Part shown: positions 24,725-37,646 of the stretch, piece by piece
Layout: every line of letters starts with the position of its first letter
Numbering within the stretch: the first letter of the stretch is position 1
DNA from: Bolinopsis microptera
Taxonomy: Eukaryota; Ctenophora; Tentaculata; Lobata; Bolinopsidae
Direction of reading: 5' to 3'
NCBI RefSeq assembly: GCF_026151205.1
Contig: NC_087074.1
Location: forward strand, 3,844,001-3,908,000
DNA: 64,000 nt
The notes under the pieces: model-generated
The model's input: only the letters and a program-made list of their open reading frames with translations
What the model was told of the DNA's origin: nothing
Database searches by the model: none
Position numbers and translations under genes: made by a program

Positions 24725-24851
24725 CAGTAAAACCCGGATTTACCGCGGAGTTGGAAGGGGAAATGTGGATTCCGTGATAAATCAGAGTTTGCAGTAAATC
24801 AGGGTCTGCGATAAACCGGGGTTTGCAGCAAATAAACTCGGGGTTTTACTG
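24725..24851. mobile_element. 127-bp MITE with CAGTAAAACCC ends and TA flanks
   Basis: It starts CAGTAAAACCCGG and ends in the reverse complement form GGGGTTTTACTG, with TA on each side. Short GC-type words (CAGAGTTTGCAGTAAATCAG and relatives) repeat inside. The end sequence and TA flank fit the Tc1/mariner/pogo group. Non-autonomous. Confidence 0.8.
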
Positions 24852-25917
24852 TATAACTATAGCGACTCTCGAGATAATTTAGTAGTAGTTTATAAACTAT
24901 AAAACTGATCGTTTATAAGTTCATAACAGTCAGACAAATCAATCCTAGCTTCACGGCACCATTTACCATTAAAACACTTATGATAACAGTTATAAGTTTA
25001 GGTGAGTGTTCGCCGTTCGGTTACCGCATTACCGCATTACCGTAAGCTACGTTATAGGTTTTAAATAAATCTCATTAAAAACATTCATTACTAAAGTTTA
25101 AAGTTCATTGTATGGGCCCGGGTCGTCGTAATAAGGCGATGTTATCCATTGATACAAATTGTATGAAACTCACTTAATAATCATTAAATTTTAAAGTTTT
25201 TAGAATGCGGAAAATCAAGCTAACACATTTTTGTTCAAAAATTGATACACGGAAATTGGAAGGTTATTCGAATGCAGTAGATTGAAAGGATGATAGGAAG
25301 ATATTATTACATTTAACCAAAACAAGTTCTAAATTCGTATCTTTCTCTCATCCTTTCAACCGACTTGATCAATTGCGGCTGCAATTCTTGAGTGGGCGGG
25401 TGCTAAATCGACATAATGGCTATGGAATGACTAGTCACTAGTCATATTAAAAGTGAAGAATGGACATAATGAAAGAAACAATAAAAACAGAGCTTGATGA
25501 ACAAATATTCGGATCAAAATAAGAAAAGACAAAGACAGTTATTTATATTCGATTGTCATGTGAATCATACAGTATGTGATTCTCAGTTGGACAGATCATG
25601 CTCAGCTCCAAGTTTAACGCATGCAGTGCAGACTCAGGCAGACACATAGCAGTAAGCAGTAAGCAGCTCACTTGGTTAATGTCATGGTTATTCAATTTGG
25701 GGTTTTTTTTTTTTTGGGGGGGTGGTTTATACTGCATATGTGTAGCTTTAATCACCACATAAAGCTCTATTATAATTATATAATCATGTAAATTCTGATA
25801 TCTCGCTGTCTGGGTCTGCAGTACATGCAGTCTATACAGAGTGCAGGATTATTGGAATAGTGTGCTAAACCTCTTGCTGTATAGTGTGAGATTAATCTGA
25901 GAATCACTTTCCTCTAG

Positions 25918-26298
25918 CTAGATCGCTAGATATGTCATATTGTTATAAATTATGAAAGCATTCGGGTTCAATATTGTATCCTCAAACTGATCCCAGCAGA
26001 CGGTGAACTGAAAGTAAATAGTGACCAGCAAATACGACTCGACAATGCTGAGTCCGTGTGAAAGTTCCCACTGCAGGGTTGTAGATAATACACACCACGA
26101 CTCACGACTAAACTTACGATTCCCTTTATAAAGCGTGATTCTCTCACTGTTGGGAAACATGAAAGGGGGAAACGAGCCAAATAGTTGGAAATCCAAACAA
26201 TACCAACTACTTTGCCAATAACACACCCCTGTAATATGACGGGTTGTATTGAAGTACTGTGCTTTGTTGATTGATTGAGGAGCATACCCGAAGGGCAT
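25918..26298 (-). pseudogene. Frameshifted class A GPCR-like segment (TM4 to TM5)
   Basis: Two overlapping minus-strand frames together resemble a receptor TM4 and second extracellular loop: GKVVGIVWISNYLARFP in one frame (tryptophan and proline spaced as in TM4) and FPPFMFPNSERITLYKG in the other. A hydrophobic run, IVESYLLVTIYFQFTVCW, follows and could be TM5. The frame switches imply decay. It lies upstream (on the minus strand) of the TM2-TM3 remnant at 22.8-23.2 kb, which is the wrong order for one gene, so these are separate pieces or a rearranged one. The upstream flank to 24851 and the stretch 26299-27405 hold nothing I recognise. Confidence 0.38.
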
Positions 26299-28183
26299 TA
26301 CTCGGACTAACGCCTTAAAATTTAATTACAATCAAATATAAATATATGCACCACAATGTACAGGGTGGGGCAAAAGTCAGCACCCATACGTTCGTTGTTG
26401 TTAGTTAGTGTGAACACAGCACAAAAGCACCCGCGCGGTATCACGCCTCATAGCAGCCCTACCACAGCGAACTATTATCAATAAAATGCTCTCAGATAGT
26501 CTCCGAGTAACTTCTGGGTGTTAAATTTGTGTCTACTGCTATTGCTAAGGACGTGTTATATTTTATATTACCACAACTGCAAGAGTTAAACTAAAAGTTA
26601 ACTACAGGAGGTTAATAATGTTATATCTTATTACACTTGTTGGGGGTAAAGTGTATAAAGTGGCGACTGAAACTGAAGACAAAAAGTTGAAATTATTGGT
26701 TTGGATGTACAGGAAGTACGTATGATTTCAAATACTCATGGAAGGCTGCTTTAATGAGGAATTAAATTTCGAACAGATTTTAAATTTTAACTTAAAATTT
26801 ATAAACACACCTGTTCAAAATTGGTTGCGCTATTTTACTCGCTGCAACAAAATTTTGTTTAATCCAGTACACTGGTAAAATCAAGTCATTTAATATCTTA
26901 TTGGCCCCATTCGTTTGGTTACAATGATATTTATATTACAATGATTATGCACGAAAACGATAGAAGTATGCGTTATAGCAACGGTACATAATAAGTGATC
27001 ATGGACTATTTATGCATAATAACGATTCAAATTTACGTAGCACTGAATTAAAAGAACTATGCACAATGCAGCAGCTGTCATCAGAGGAGAGACTTGAAAA
27101 TGTGTGAAGAATGAAGACTACTGGAATGGAACGAAAGTCTAACAACGGTCTTTCACAAAGTTACAAAGTACCTAGCCGATATGTTAGAATTATCCACAGA
27201 TGGCACTTAAGTATAACATCGTGACCACACATGTCTGTGATTAATGGATTCAGGTGCGCGTGATATATAAATAGCATAATAACATATTGTATGTTACATA
27301 ATTATATGTTATTAACAAGATAGAACAGTGAGCAAGCCGCTCGGTCAGTTGATTATTTTGACCGACTTAACTAGTTTTCAGAAAAATTCAGATCTATGAT
27401 TAGTACAGTCAAATCCGTCTTTTTGTCGGACAAAATTCGCAACAAAGCGATTTTAACGGGATATGGTCGGGAAAGGTCCAGGATTCATTCCAAGAGTGTT
27501 CCAAAATCCTCGGACTGAGAAAATCCTCAGTTACCACTTTTTTACCACCTTTGTACACAACTTTCGGTTTTCCGCAAATAAGTCACGTTCTGGAATATCC
27601 TAGAAGATTTAGTTTTAAAGCATTGTGTTAAGGAATACAAAGCTAGAACAACTTGTTCTTTAACACCGTTTTCAAAATAAATTTTTATTTAATTAATTAA
27701 ATAATTAATAAATTTAAATTATTTCAAAATACATTTTCATGAAAAATGTTCACAATATTACATTCCAAGAATATGAAATTAATTTCTATGAAAATTTTGA
27801 AAATTTTCACTAACAATATTTGAACTTGTAAAATTTACGAAATTTGAGAAGAAAAAATCCACTATTTACCACTTTTAACACATTGAATCTCCGCTAAAAA
27901 ACGGAACTTCTGAATTCGTAGAAGGTTCTAGATTGAATCAATGTGTTCAAAATATACAAGAGAACAAAGTTTTATCTGACAACACTTTGGATTAGATAAT
28001 TAATTAATTAGTTAATTCGATTTATTAAACAAATATCCAAAAATTATAAAAATTTAATTTTGATCAAAATATTTTAAAATTTCTTTTATCACGAATAACA
28101 TTAACAGTTTCCATTAAAGTAATCGGGAAATACGAAGTGGGTGTTTCTTTATATAACATATATATACTAGATAACAGTCTAAC

Positions 28184-28450
28184 TTATGAGTCCTCAGCTG
28201 GGCACATTGCTGCAATTGTCCTGACATTTGAGGCAGGTTGATCACAATGTATTCCTGCTTTTCTGCATGAACAAGCATTGCCACAAACTGACTTTAAACC
28301 ATTTGCAACTGATTTTTGAGAATGAGCTTTTTCGGAGCTGTTCTCATCAAGAGTGGTCACTGGGACTTGTGTCCCATTTGTTCTCTTCCATCCCCTGCTT
28401 ATCGGATCTAGGTCTTTCTCATCACCACACCTGCTGCTGATGGTAAACAC
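28184..28450 (-). pseudogene. Fragment of a Cys-rich (CSCRKAG motif) protein C-terminus
   Basis: The frame reads KDLDPISRGWKRTNGTQVPV, a variable stretch, then CGNACSCRKAGIHCD. I recognise this order (a GW-rich segment with PVTT, then C-x(3)-CSCRKAG-x-x-C) from the tail of a widespread, unnamed family of repeated invertebrate proteins. Those usually continue with more paired cysteines, which are missing or altered here. It lies inside the 27.4-30.7 kb transposon. It may be a captured exon or an insertion in it. Function unknown. Confidence 0.5.
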
Positions 28451-28984
28451 GATAAGAATGTTGGGGGAGCTGTTCGCAACCTGATGTCTGCTGTTGGAAG
28501 ATTTCGACTTTCGGTTCCATGAACGAAAGTCTTGCTTTCAATCTAGTGATCATCGATTTTTATGAAATCAGCTTTCTTAAACCAAATACAATGTTTTTAA
28601 TTTACCAGGCAAATGACGGATGTAATTTCGGTGAATTGCTATAAGAGGGCGAATGTCGGACAATGTAAATTTGCATGGAATGAAATATGGAAAGGGTTGC
28701 TGTCCTCAGGGTACTATTTAAACTATTTATCTTATAAGTAAGTGCACTAAACTTTTAAAACTATGCCCAGCAAATTTGAAACGCGATACGTACAGTTCCT
28801 ATTCTTATCTGACGGCCCACATACCCTTGTATAAATAAAGACATCAAGGCACCACAGGTTGGGATCAACAACCCCTGGTCACTGGACGAAATTAAACGGC
28901 AGTAAAAACGGAGGACTGATTCAGCTCTGAGTGACGTCTTGTGTTGTATTATTGCAGAAGTGTCCATAGACCCAGTTCCAAGAT

Positions 28985-29055
28985 TCATATCTAGCCTAGC
29001 GGTTAGAAGCAATCCGCCTTCTGCGCTGAGGTTCAGGGTTCGAATCCAGTGTAAC
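28985..29055 (+). repeat. tRNA-derived sequence (SINE head or tRNA pseudogene)
   Basis: An A-box-like TAGCCTAGCGGTTAG (from about 28992) and a perfect B-box GGTTCGAATCC (29038-29048) are spaced about as in a tRNA. The acceptor stem does not pair, so it is not a working tRNA. This is the usual promoter head of a SINE, but I see no second copy in the window to define the element's body. Confidence 0.5.
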
Positions 29056-31139
29056 TAGTCTAGGGAAGTAGTAATGATCCATTGGGATCTAAGGGATCTC
29101 AACGGTCGATCACCGAATGATAGGAACTTAATTGTGGTTTAATGAGGCGGGCACCTGTTAAAAAGTTCAAGCAACGAGGATACCCCTTCAGTGCATACTG
29201 TTGATAACATAGTGCTGTTATCTATTATATCGGCCAATGAAGGTAGAGTTCGTTGTAACTGAGACAGGACCTCATCTTTAGTCCGCGAACCAGTTTAAAA
29301 CAAATGGTCCATTCTGTAACGTAGAGATCGCACTAAATGATAAATCCTCAAACCGGATTACAGACAGGGTAAATTATTGTGCGGGGGGAGGGGGGAGGTG
29401 GTATAGTAACATACGTTAGGCTCTTACTAAGTTCCTAATTCGCTCGCCAAAAATTTCTCGGTGACTCTTTCTCCGTAGCTTAGTGCACTAGATGCCCCAC
29501 TATCGGAATCGTTCTGAATAGCGATCATCCCCTTTACCAAACTCCGTGGATCCGACTGGTGGTTGCTTGTCTGAATCATCCAGTGAAAGCGTGGCACAGA
29601 AAATAGTGCAGAAAGCCCAATTACGGTATCCTAGCACCCTGTCAGTGATAGCAATTTAGGTAATCATTGATAACCCAATCAATTTCGCTAAACGAGCTAA
29701 ACAAATTGCTTGTAACTTCGTCATTTTCAATCCGTTGACACCCCCATCGTTTTGCAGATGTTTTGATTTGAGAGAGGCAGTTCTGTGGTCTAATCCAGTT
29801 GATGTTTTCTGTAAGTTGAGTGATATGATGTAGGTAAATATTTTCTAAATAAGCTATAATTGTATCGTACAAATTTTGATATTTTTACCGTTTATTCCAT
29901 TTATCTGAATTTTTTAAATATGTTATTAATCTATGTGACGAGTGTATGTTCTGTTCATGCAAGTAAATTCATTTTACGTCACGGCAAAATTTTTTGATAA
30001 ATGTATATTTTGAAATTTTTAAAAATTTAATTATATTTAATTAATAAATCAATTAATATCTTAACCAAAGGTTGTCAGATAAAAAGTTGTTCTCTTTTTA
30101 TTTTGAACACATTGGTTCAATCTAGAACCTTCGACGGACGATTTCAGAAGTCGTTTTATTAGCGGAGATTCAATGTGGTAAATAAGTGATAAATGTGGTT
30201 ATTCTTTACGAATTTCGAAAATTTACAAGTCCAAAATATTGAAAAGTGAAATTTTTTATAAAAATTAGTTCATTGCACGTGGTATGTAATTGTGACATTT
30301 TTTATGAAAATATATTTTTGAAATATTTGAAAATTTTATTATTATTTAATTTATTAATTAAATAATTTATTTTTTTGAAAAAGTTGTTAAAGAAAAAGTA
30401 TGTTCTTCTTGGTTTTCTAAACACAATGCTTTAAACTAGTATCTTCTAGGATATTCAGAAACGTGACTTATTTGCAGAAAACCAAAGTGGTAAAAAAGGT
30501 GGTTAAAAAAAGTGGTAATTGTGGATTTTCCTGAAGTCGAGGATTTTGGGGAACTCTCGGGAATTGATTCATGGGACCTGTCACGGACCATTTCGTTAAA
30601 ATCGCTTGTTGGAATTTTGTCCGACAAAGGCTTAAATTAGACGGATTTGACTGTACTAGATCGCTATATTAAACAAATACATGTCGATCCTGCTGCAGTA
30701 TGAATTTAGATTTTGAATCGCTAGATTTGACAAATATCTATAGCCTCTGAGTCAGAAGTCTGCCGAAAAGTCTTATAATTCATTTGATTTCTAACATTTA
30801 GAAACAAATTTGTTATTATTTCTAGAAATTAGAACTAATGCGGATATTTTGGCAGAATTTGTGTTATTCAAAACTTACTTTATCTACTCTCATTAGGATG
30901 TGTAATTGGTATTTATAAATATATACCAATCAAACTTCGCTTCTCATTTGGAACGAATCACTCTAATAATTTAATGATGAATTTCATGTTTTTATCCCTT
31001 ATTAAGCAAAATCAGCAATACTATCGCATGAGCCATCAATTTACTGGTTCCAACTTCCAAGTTCTACTTTACCATCTTAAGATGTTAGTTTTCATCCTAC
31101 CCGGTAGGACCTACAGGTAGAGAGCGATATGGTTTATAT

Positions 31140-31748
31140 GAAGAATATCTCTTCACTCTCTTTCACTTCTTCACTTATCTTCCACTCTCTTCAACTCTCT
31201 TTCACTCTCTTCACCTCTTCACTCTCTTCACTCTCTTCACTCTCTTCATTTTCACTCTCTTCACTCTCTTCACTCTCTTCACTCTCTTCACTCTCTTCAC
31301 TATCTTCACTCTCTTCACTCTCTTCCTCTCATCATCTCTTCACTCTCTTCACTTCTTTACTCTCTTCACTCTCTTCCACTCTCTTCACTCTCATCACTCT
31401 CTCCACTCTCTTCGCTCTCTACACTCTCTTCACTCTCTTCCTAGCTTTCACCTCTCTTCACTCTCTTCACTCTCTTCACTCTCTTCACTCTCTTCACTCT
31501 CTTCACTCTCTTCACTCTCTTCACTCTCTTCACTCTCTTCACTCTCTTCACTCTCTTCACTCTCTTCACTCTCTTCACTCTCTTCACTCTCTTCACCCTC
31601 TCTTCACTCTCTTCTCTTCTTCTCTCTTCTTCACTCTCTTCACTCTCTTCACTCTCTTTCACTCTCTTCACTCTCATTCACTCTCTTCACTCTCTTCACT
31701 CTCTTCACTCTCTTCACTCTCTAACTCTTCACTCTCTTCACTCTCTCG
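31140..31748. repeat. Nonamer simple repeat (TCTCTTCAC)n
   Basis: About 600 bp of pyrimidine-rich TCTCTTCAC units, purest between about 31450 and 31590 and degenerate at both edges. The 9-bp unit keeps frames open on both strands, producing long Leu-His-Ser and Lys-Arg-Val frames that are artefacts of the repeat. Confidence 0.92.
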
Positions 31749-32876
31749 AGTAGATAGGATTAATATAATGTACTATATCATGCCTTTCAGATTATGTAAA
31801 ACGTTGAGGCATAAAATGGAAATTTAGTAAATTATGTGTGTGGTCAAACATTCAAAATCTCCATAAAATGTGTTAAACGTTTCTATGGAAGAGCTCGCAT
31901 GTTTTAAACAAAGAAATCTCCGGTTAGCTTGTCAAAAATCACGATAAACGTACACCTTATAGTCCATGGTATTGTACTCTAAGGTATCAGCACACATTGC
32001 ATCCTTCAAAAATGAATGAATCTCATGTGCGTTAAATTGAAACGTTAAGTTATTCCAAGAGGCAATAATAGGTGACAGAATAGATAATAGAATATGATGG
32101 CTGCAATAGAATAAGAAGGCAGGTTTTATTGTTCATCGGGCTCCTAAAACTGAATTTACATGTGTGTTCTTTCAGACAAACTTGACGTACAAAATATGTA
32201 AATTTGACAGTGCCATTTGCTGATTTTTATCTAATAACGCCTCTAAAATAAGCAATCGCTAATTGTTACGAAGATTTTTAAATATTTTCCTTAAATTTCA
32301 AATACGATATTATACTGTAGATCTTTCAACAAAGTCCACTTACAGTAAAGTTGTAATAGTTGTGGACCTATGAAAAGAACGCAAAATATGCCTCAGATAT
32401 ATAAGTAAGTTAATGTTAAATACACTGTTAAACCACTTATCTCCGAGCCTCTGGTACAAGCTTTAGGTATGTTTGGAATAGCATTCCACGTTTGATAATA
32501 AATTCTTAGGAACACCCCCTTGCAATTGGTGTTCATTGGTATGAAAATGGTGCTTGAACTCAGAGCAACTAAAAAGTATCAGTATCACTGTAACACTACA
32601 AACTAAATCTGAAACGTGCAGCTTGTGGCACTAATTTTCGCTACCTCCACCTCCATTAAACGATGAAAAAACGAACAAAGCTTTCAACACATCGAGCGAA
32701 AAACCTCCTAATATAAAACGTGGATTAGGATGGTAAATTACAGCAAATCTCCCTAGAGTCTAGACCAATAAAACAACCCTGAAATAGGAAGAGAGATGGC
32801 ACAAGGTACCTGCAGAGTATTGAATATCAGTATTATAAATTGAAGCAGGTCAAACTGTATTAAACAGCTGTAAAGC

Positions 32877-32983
32877 ACGATGAGAGTCGGCAAGCTGTAC
32901 CAATATAATAGCTCTGAAACACTATGAGAGTCAGCAAGCTGTACCAATATAATAGCTCTGAAACACTATGAGAGTCGGCAAGG
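32877..32983. repeat. 44-bp direct repeat, about 2.5 copies
   Basis: The unit begins ACGATGAGAGTCGGCAAGCT or ACTATGAGAGTCAGCAAGCT and ends GCTCTGAAAC. Copies lie at 32877-32920 and 32921-32964, with a partial at 32965-32983. Looser relatives (GGCAAGATATAT, GCCCTGAAACGAGATGAGAG) continue near 33080-33110. Confidence 0.8.
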
Positions 32984-35900
32984 TGCTATGAAACAAGATG
33001 GTAGTCGTGCTGACTACCAGAATGTTCAATGTTAACATTTACCAGCACTTTGGACCTACAATTATAATATACAACAGCACGGCCCTGAAACGAGATGAGA
33101 GCTGGCAAGATATATAAAAGCTGTTATAACTATTAGAGTGGACCATGTAACAGTCATGAAAGAGAAGATGGTATCGTTGGTGCTGAATATAGAGTTGACT
33201 ATATAATACCAGGCGGAGGTATAATCGTCTGACGTCTACCCTGCACTGTGGTTAACTGTCAACACATTAGCACCTTCACACCAACCCTCTTAACCTGTAC
33301 TACAGAGCAACAAACTTAGCATTTCTACCTGCTGGTCTGTCTCTCAGACATGTGCATTGTGCTGCACACTTCCAGTGTGAAACTAGGTCTAACTCATTAT
33401 TTGTGTGGGGAAGGTAATAACACTATTCAGGTAGGTATAGTTATATACGTGATATACCCGGTATGGAATCCGTAAAGCTTGCTGAAATAAGGGCAGAAGC
33501 AATTCATAAGCAGGACACCAATCCGGTTAAAGTCACGAAGCAATCTGTCGGGAAGGCCTTGGAAAACTCAAAGTAGGTGATGACAAGGAAGGATATCAAA
33601 CGAGCAAACTGCAAAGTTGAGTAGTGCTAAACAATATAATACAATGAGACAAATTTCTTGGAAAGATAATCGCCCATTATCCTATTGGGAAACGTTTAAC
33701 TTTTTCAAAGGCTGCATGCTTTTTACAATGAAAAATGTGCTCGCTAAAATAAGAAAATGTAGACATTAGGAAACACAGCAGGTTCACAGCAAAACATTAA
33801 ATACCTGCAGCTTTAAAGTTTATGTTGTGCATGATTCTTCCCTAGACTTTAGTTAGTTAGCTTACTCATAGAATTTGAAATTTCGCCAACTGCAATAAAA
33901 ACAACTACAATACTTGGTAATCCAGAGACAATTTTTGTCAAGTTTCAATCAGAACTATTATAGAAGCATGAAAACAATAATTGTAATTTAGTTTTCATTT
34001 ATGCAGCAAATATCAGTTTCTAGATTCGAGCAAGCCTGAAGGTGATCATGAAGAGCCATGTTAAAATGGACCCTAATCGACTATTCAGTAATCAGTATGA
34101 CTAATGAGTAACCCTCGGGCTATTACAGAGCTATTCTTGTGTCATTAGGTCTCATCTAAAAGCTATAATGGATCGCAAATTACCGAATTAGGGCCAATCT
34201 TTGGTCATTTAACATTCAGTGATACAGGACGATCGATAATTTGTATCTTAAATTACTTCGGGACCATTTGTTTCTTTATTTATTTATATATTGTAACTAT
34301 CATTTCCAACTATCGACCTTATTGTGTTAAAAAGCCGCATTCCTTAATTAGAACGCACATAGCAATTATAGCATCAAAGAATATAAGTAATTAAACTGGA
34401 TTCCTATAAATCGAGAAATAGAGAATCTATATTATGTTGAATTTTGAACTGAAGTATACGATCCAAACAAAGAATGTAGCTGTACAGAGCTAGGACAGAT
34501 GCCATTCTTCTGTTGCTCGGAACTCTACCATTGTTCTGGTCGATTATGATAACGAGAGTTACTTAACATCAATGTATTCAGGGTCATTATATACACATAT
34601 TTCCTTGGATTATTGATGCAGCTGGGGCGCCGGCCGTGAGGAGGCCTGGTTCACATCAAATCTGATTTATAATATCTGAGTAGTACTCAAGTGAGGACAG
34701 AGTTAGACTGATTCAGTAAGTAGTGATCACGTGGCACGTAGAGATGACCACTAACGGATAGTGTGCAAGGTTAGGACCTATTGTGTGCAGGTTGGATAAG
34801 TGGAGTTCAACAATCATGATATCATCGATCAGAGTAAAAGATATTGACCAACTTCAAGATGTCGGTGGATTCAGTAGATGATCAAAGACCAAAGTTGTCC
34901 ATCAACGTTGGAAAATGGGAGATAGCATTGTTTAATACTGCCAGTGTTCGGGCGAAGGTTTGATTGCGAAAGTCACTAAATAGTAAATACTTAAATTTAA
35001 TCAAGGGTCGACTCATATTGACGGTAAAGTCGTGAACCGTACGTGTTTCCCAGACATAACCAACAAAACATGCAATTACAATAAGTGAGATGTTGAGGGA
35101 TTGTAACAACACGCATGGTTGCACTGCTGCCGGGTTGTTAGGAAGGTGACTCAGGGTAATTTTAGAAAGATTTAAATGTCTAGTGATATGTATTGTGTTT
35201 CAATATTTATGACTTACAGAAGAAACATGTTTTTAAATAAGAGAGAAGCCTGTGCGGAGCTGTAAATTTTAATCTTGGACATAAGTTTACGGCTCTGTCG
35301 ACGTGCTGTGTATTGTTTCTTCCTTATCCCTAGTTACTAGTTACCCTTAACACTAGTATTGTGTCTGATTAATAAGTTAAGCCCGTAAAATGAAGGTGGA
35401 TATCAGCCAATCTCGAATAGAGAAGCTGCAATTAAGCAGTTATTAGTTCACTGAAATTTAAACTTATAAAACAATCATTTTAAATAATTTTAAAATTTTA
35501 AACAGTGATATAACAGAGAAATTGTGTACGAAAATAAATTCTCCTTGGGAGAAGAAATACTGACGATACCCGGCATAGAATAAGTAACAATAATGTTCGA
35601 ACCCCCTAAAAATACGTCTCACATAAACTCATAAAGCTGCATGTTAAAATTGCATAAGTTGGTTGTCCAAAATTGATATTGATCGAATTGGTCAAATTTT
35701 CGTCCCTTAAAATGTTACTCTATCATAACTTCATAACGGCATCTCAAATAGTACCGACCAAGTTTGAGTTTGGGCCCCTGGTAAAGACTTCCTCTAATTC
35801 GAATTTAAGGGAGCTAGCGAGGTGGTTTTCGGGACAATTACCATAATTTATTCAACTATTCGGTCCGTCTCTATAAAAAACATGCTGTAGATAAAGGAAG

Positions 35901-37646
35901 ATGGACGAATTATGCAAACGAAGTAGTCAGGACGTCAGGTGGCCGGCCGTTCTTGCACGTAATTTCATAATTTTACCGAAAGGGGACTGCCTTTATTTAA
36001 ATCACCCGAATAACTCTTATAGAGTCTATTGTTCATCAGGGTCGCCTAGATCCATAACTGCGCTAAATTTGTACATAAAGTAGGTTAGGTCGAGTAGCCT
36101 ACTTAATATTTTGGGGGACGTCAATTCAAATGTATTCAACGTTTTTGGATCTGTTATTTAGATGCAGAGAGGTTTGTAATTATGTACGGCTTAAAATAAA
36201 TAATAATATGCAGACCCTGTGACAATGCGTGTCATTTTCAAAAAAGAAATAAAAAGGAATTTCATTCTCTGAGATAGTTATGAATTCTTATAAATACACG
36301 TTTTATAACATTTACTTTTAATGCAGCATCCGTCATAAGTTGTATACCACGGACCACTAGTAGTACTAGTATAAGTAAGAAATTAAACGCCTCAATCAAT
36401 CAACGACAAATACACGAGGTTAAACTTGAACAGCAGGTTTTATATCATAAAGATAAAACTTCACATAACAGTAACACGAACAGAGAAAAATGTTGTTTGT
36501 GTTTTTTAACAGTGCAATCTATTTTGAAAACAACGACGAATTGTTTGTGAAAACTTTCAGCTGTTCAGCTGTTCAGCATGAAACATTTTAGAATTGAGGG
36601 GATACTGTTCATATATTAGAAAAGAAAGGGTATGTGAGCGGTGAGTGACGAGTGTCTGAATCAATGTGATGTTACAAAAATTACTTTTGAACGTGGCATA
36701 TCAACGATAATATGTTGCAAATTGCTCGTTACGAAATGATGGTTTGTACCTCGCGGAAACATATGTACGCTCTTAAAATGAAAATCCCAACACATTGACA
36801 ATGAAGACATAATAGGAAAACACAAGTTTGGGAAAACCTAAAGTTAAACATGATACACAATTCGGAATTCCTAAGCTCTCGTGCTCCGGCACGAAGTTAC
36901 GGGAAATTACTGAGATTCTGTAGTTGACAGCTATGAAAAGGAACCTCGTCAGATAAATTTCCTATCCATCTTCGTAGCCGTGATTCAATAGATTAGAGAT
37001 CAATGGTACCAGGTTGTTTCTCGTTCTGTTGCTTGTTGAACCAGACATCTTGAAAAGTCTAGAATTTAACTGAAGACAAATATTTTGACGAAATTAGCAC
37101 CTAAATACATTTTTCGTTCAGCGTTGCAAATTCAGCACAGTTTATTTCATCACGTTCACTTTTATGGTTAAAAAACAGCCTACATAGTTACAATTTATTT
37201 TTATCGCGTTCGTATTCTTATATTCTCATTCTCATATTTATGTCGCTATTTTTATAAACTTGATTATACTTCTGACTATTAACCAAACAAAGACATTGAC
37301 CCTATAATTAATCTATACAAACTAAGCAGTAACCATAACTACTAAAAGTAAATATATGTAAACAGATTGCGTAGATGAACTACCCAAGTCAAACAGTCCG
37401 AGATACCTCATACCTACGAGTACGCTGCGTACTGTACGCACCATGCCCCCAGTGTCCCTAGTAAAACTCAAACTAAAATACCAGAATTTAACTGATATGT
37501 TTTCTGTCTGCAGGCCACGTTTATATGTACTAAATATACCCGATGTAAAAGCACAAATTATCTCTATCACTTTCCCAGGCTGCCGGCTAAGATATGCCAA
37601 TTGATCTGTATCTGTTATAAATATAATTTGTGGACTGGTCAAATGG

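Larger units (their letters stand above)
27406..30653. mobile_element. 3.2 kb DNA transposon derivative with about 620-bp terminal inverted repeats
   Basis: The left tip CAGTCAAATCCGTCT and the right tip AGACGGATTTGACTG are perfect inverted repeats with TA flanks. Imperfect inverted homology continues to about 28030 and back from about 30030, including TTCTAGATTGAATC on one side and GGTTCAATCTAGAA on the other. The centre (28.1-29.9 kb) is not repeated. It contains a Cys-rich protein fragment and a tRNA-like patch and has no DDE transposase frame that I can see. The ends point to the Tc1/mariner/pogo type. It is non-autonomous or decayed, and the centre looks assembled from foreign pieces. 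Confidence 0.72.
30656..37646. other. Gene-poor stretch with simple repeats
   Basis: About 7 kb with no supported gene apart from repeat arrays at 31140-31748 and 32877-32983. A minus-strand frame at 34882-35124 has one hydrophobic stretch (SLNISLIVIACFVGYVWE) and a plus-strand frame lies at 35901-36083. Neither has a recognisable domain or convincing splice partners, so I do not call them. Confidence 0.4.

Noticed and set aside
28985-29055. Functional tRNA gene
   Set aside because: The A and B boxes fit but the acceptor stem does not pair and the anticodon arm is poor. Kept only as a tRNA-derived repeat.
31129-31827. Open frame of 232 codons, rich in Leu, His and Ser
   Set aside because: It is the TCTCTTCAC nonamer read in frame. 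The opposite strand is equally open (Lys-Arg-Val-rich) for the same reason.
34882-35124. Minus-strand frame with one hydrophobic segment
   Set aside because: No family resemblance, no good start or splice partners. An 80-codon frame can arise by chance at this composition.
35901-36083. Plus-strand frame MDELCKRSSQDVRW...
   Set aside because: 60 codons, no motif, no splice context. Not distinguishable from chance.
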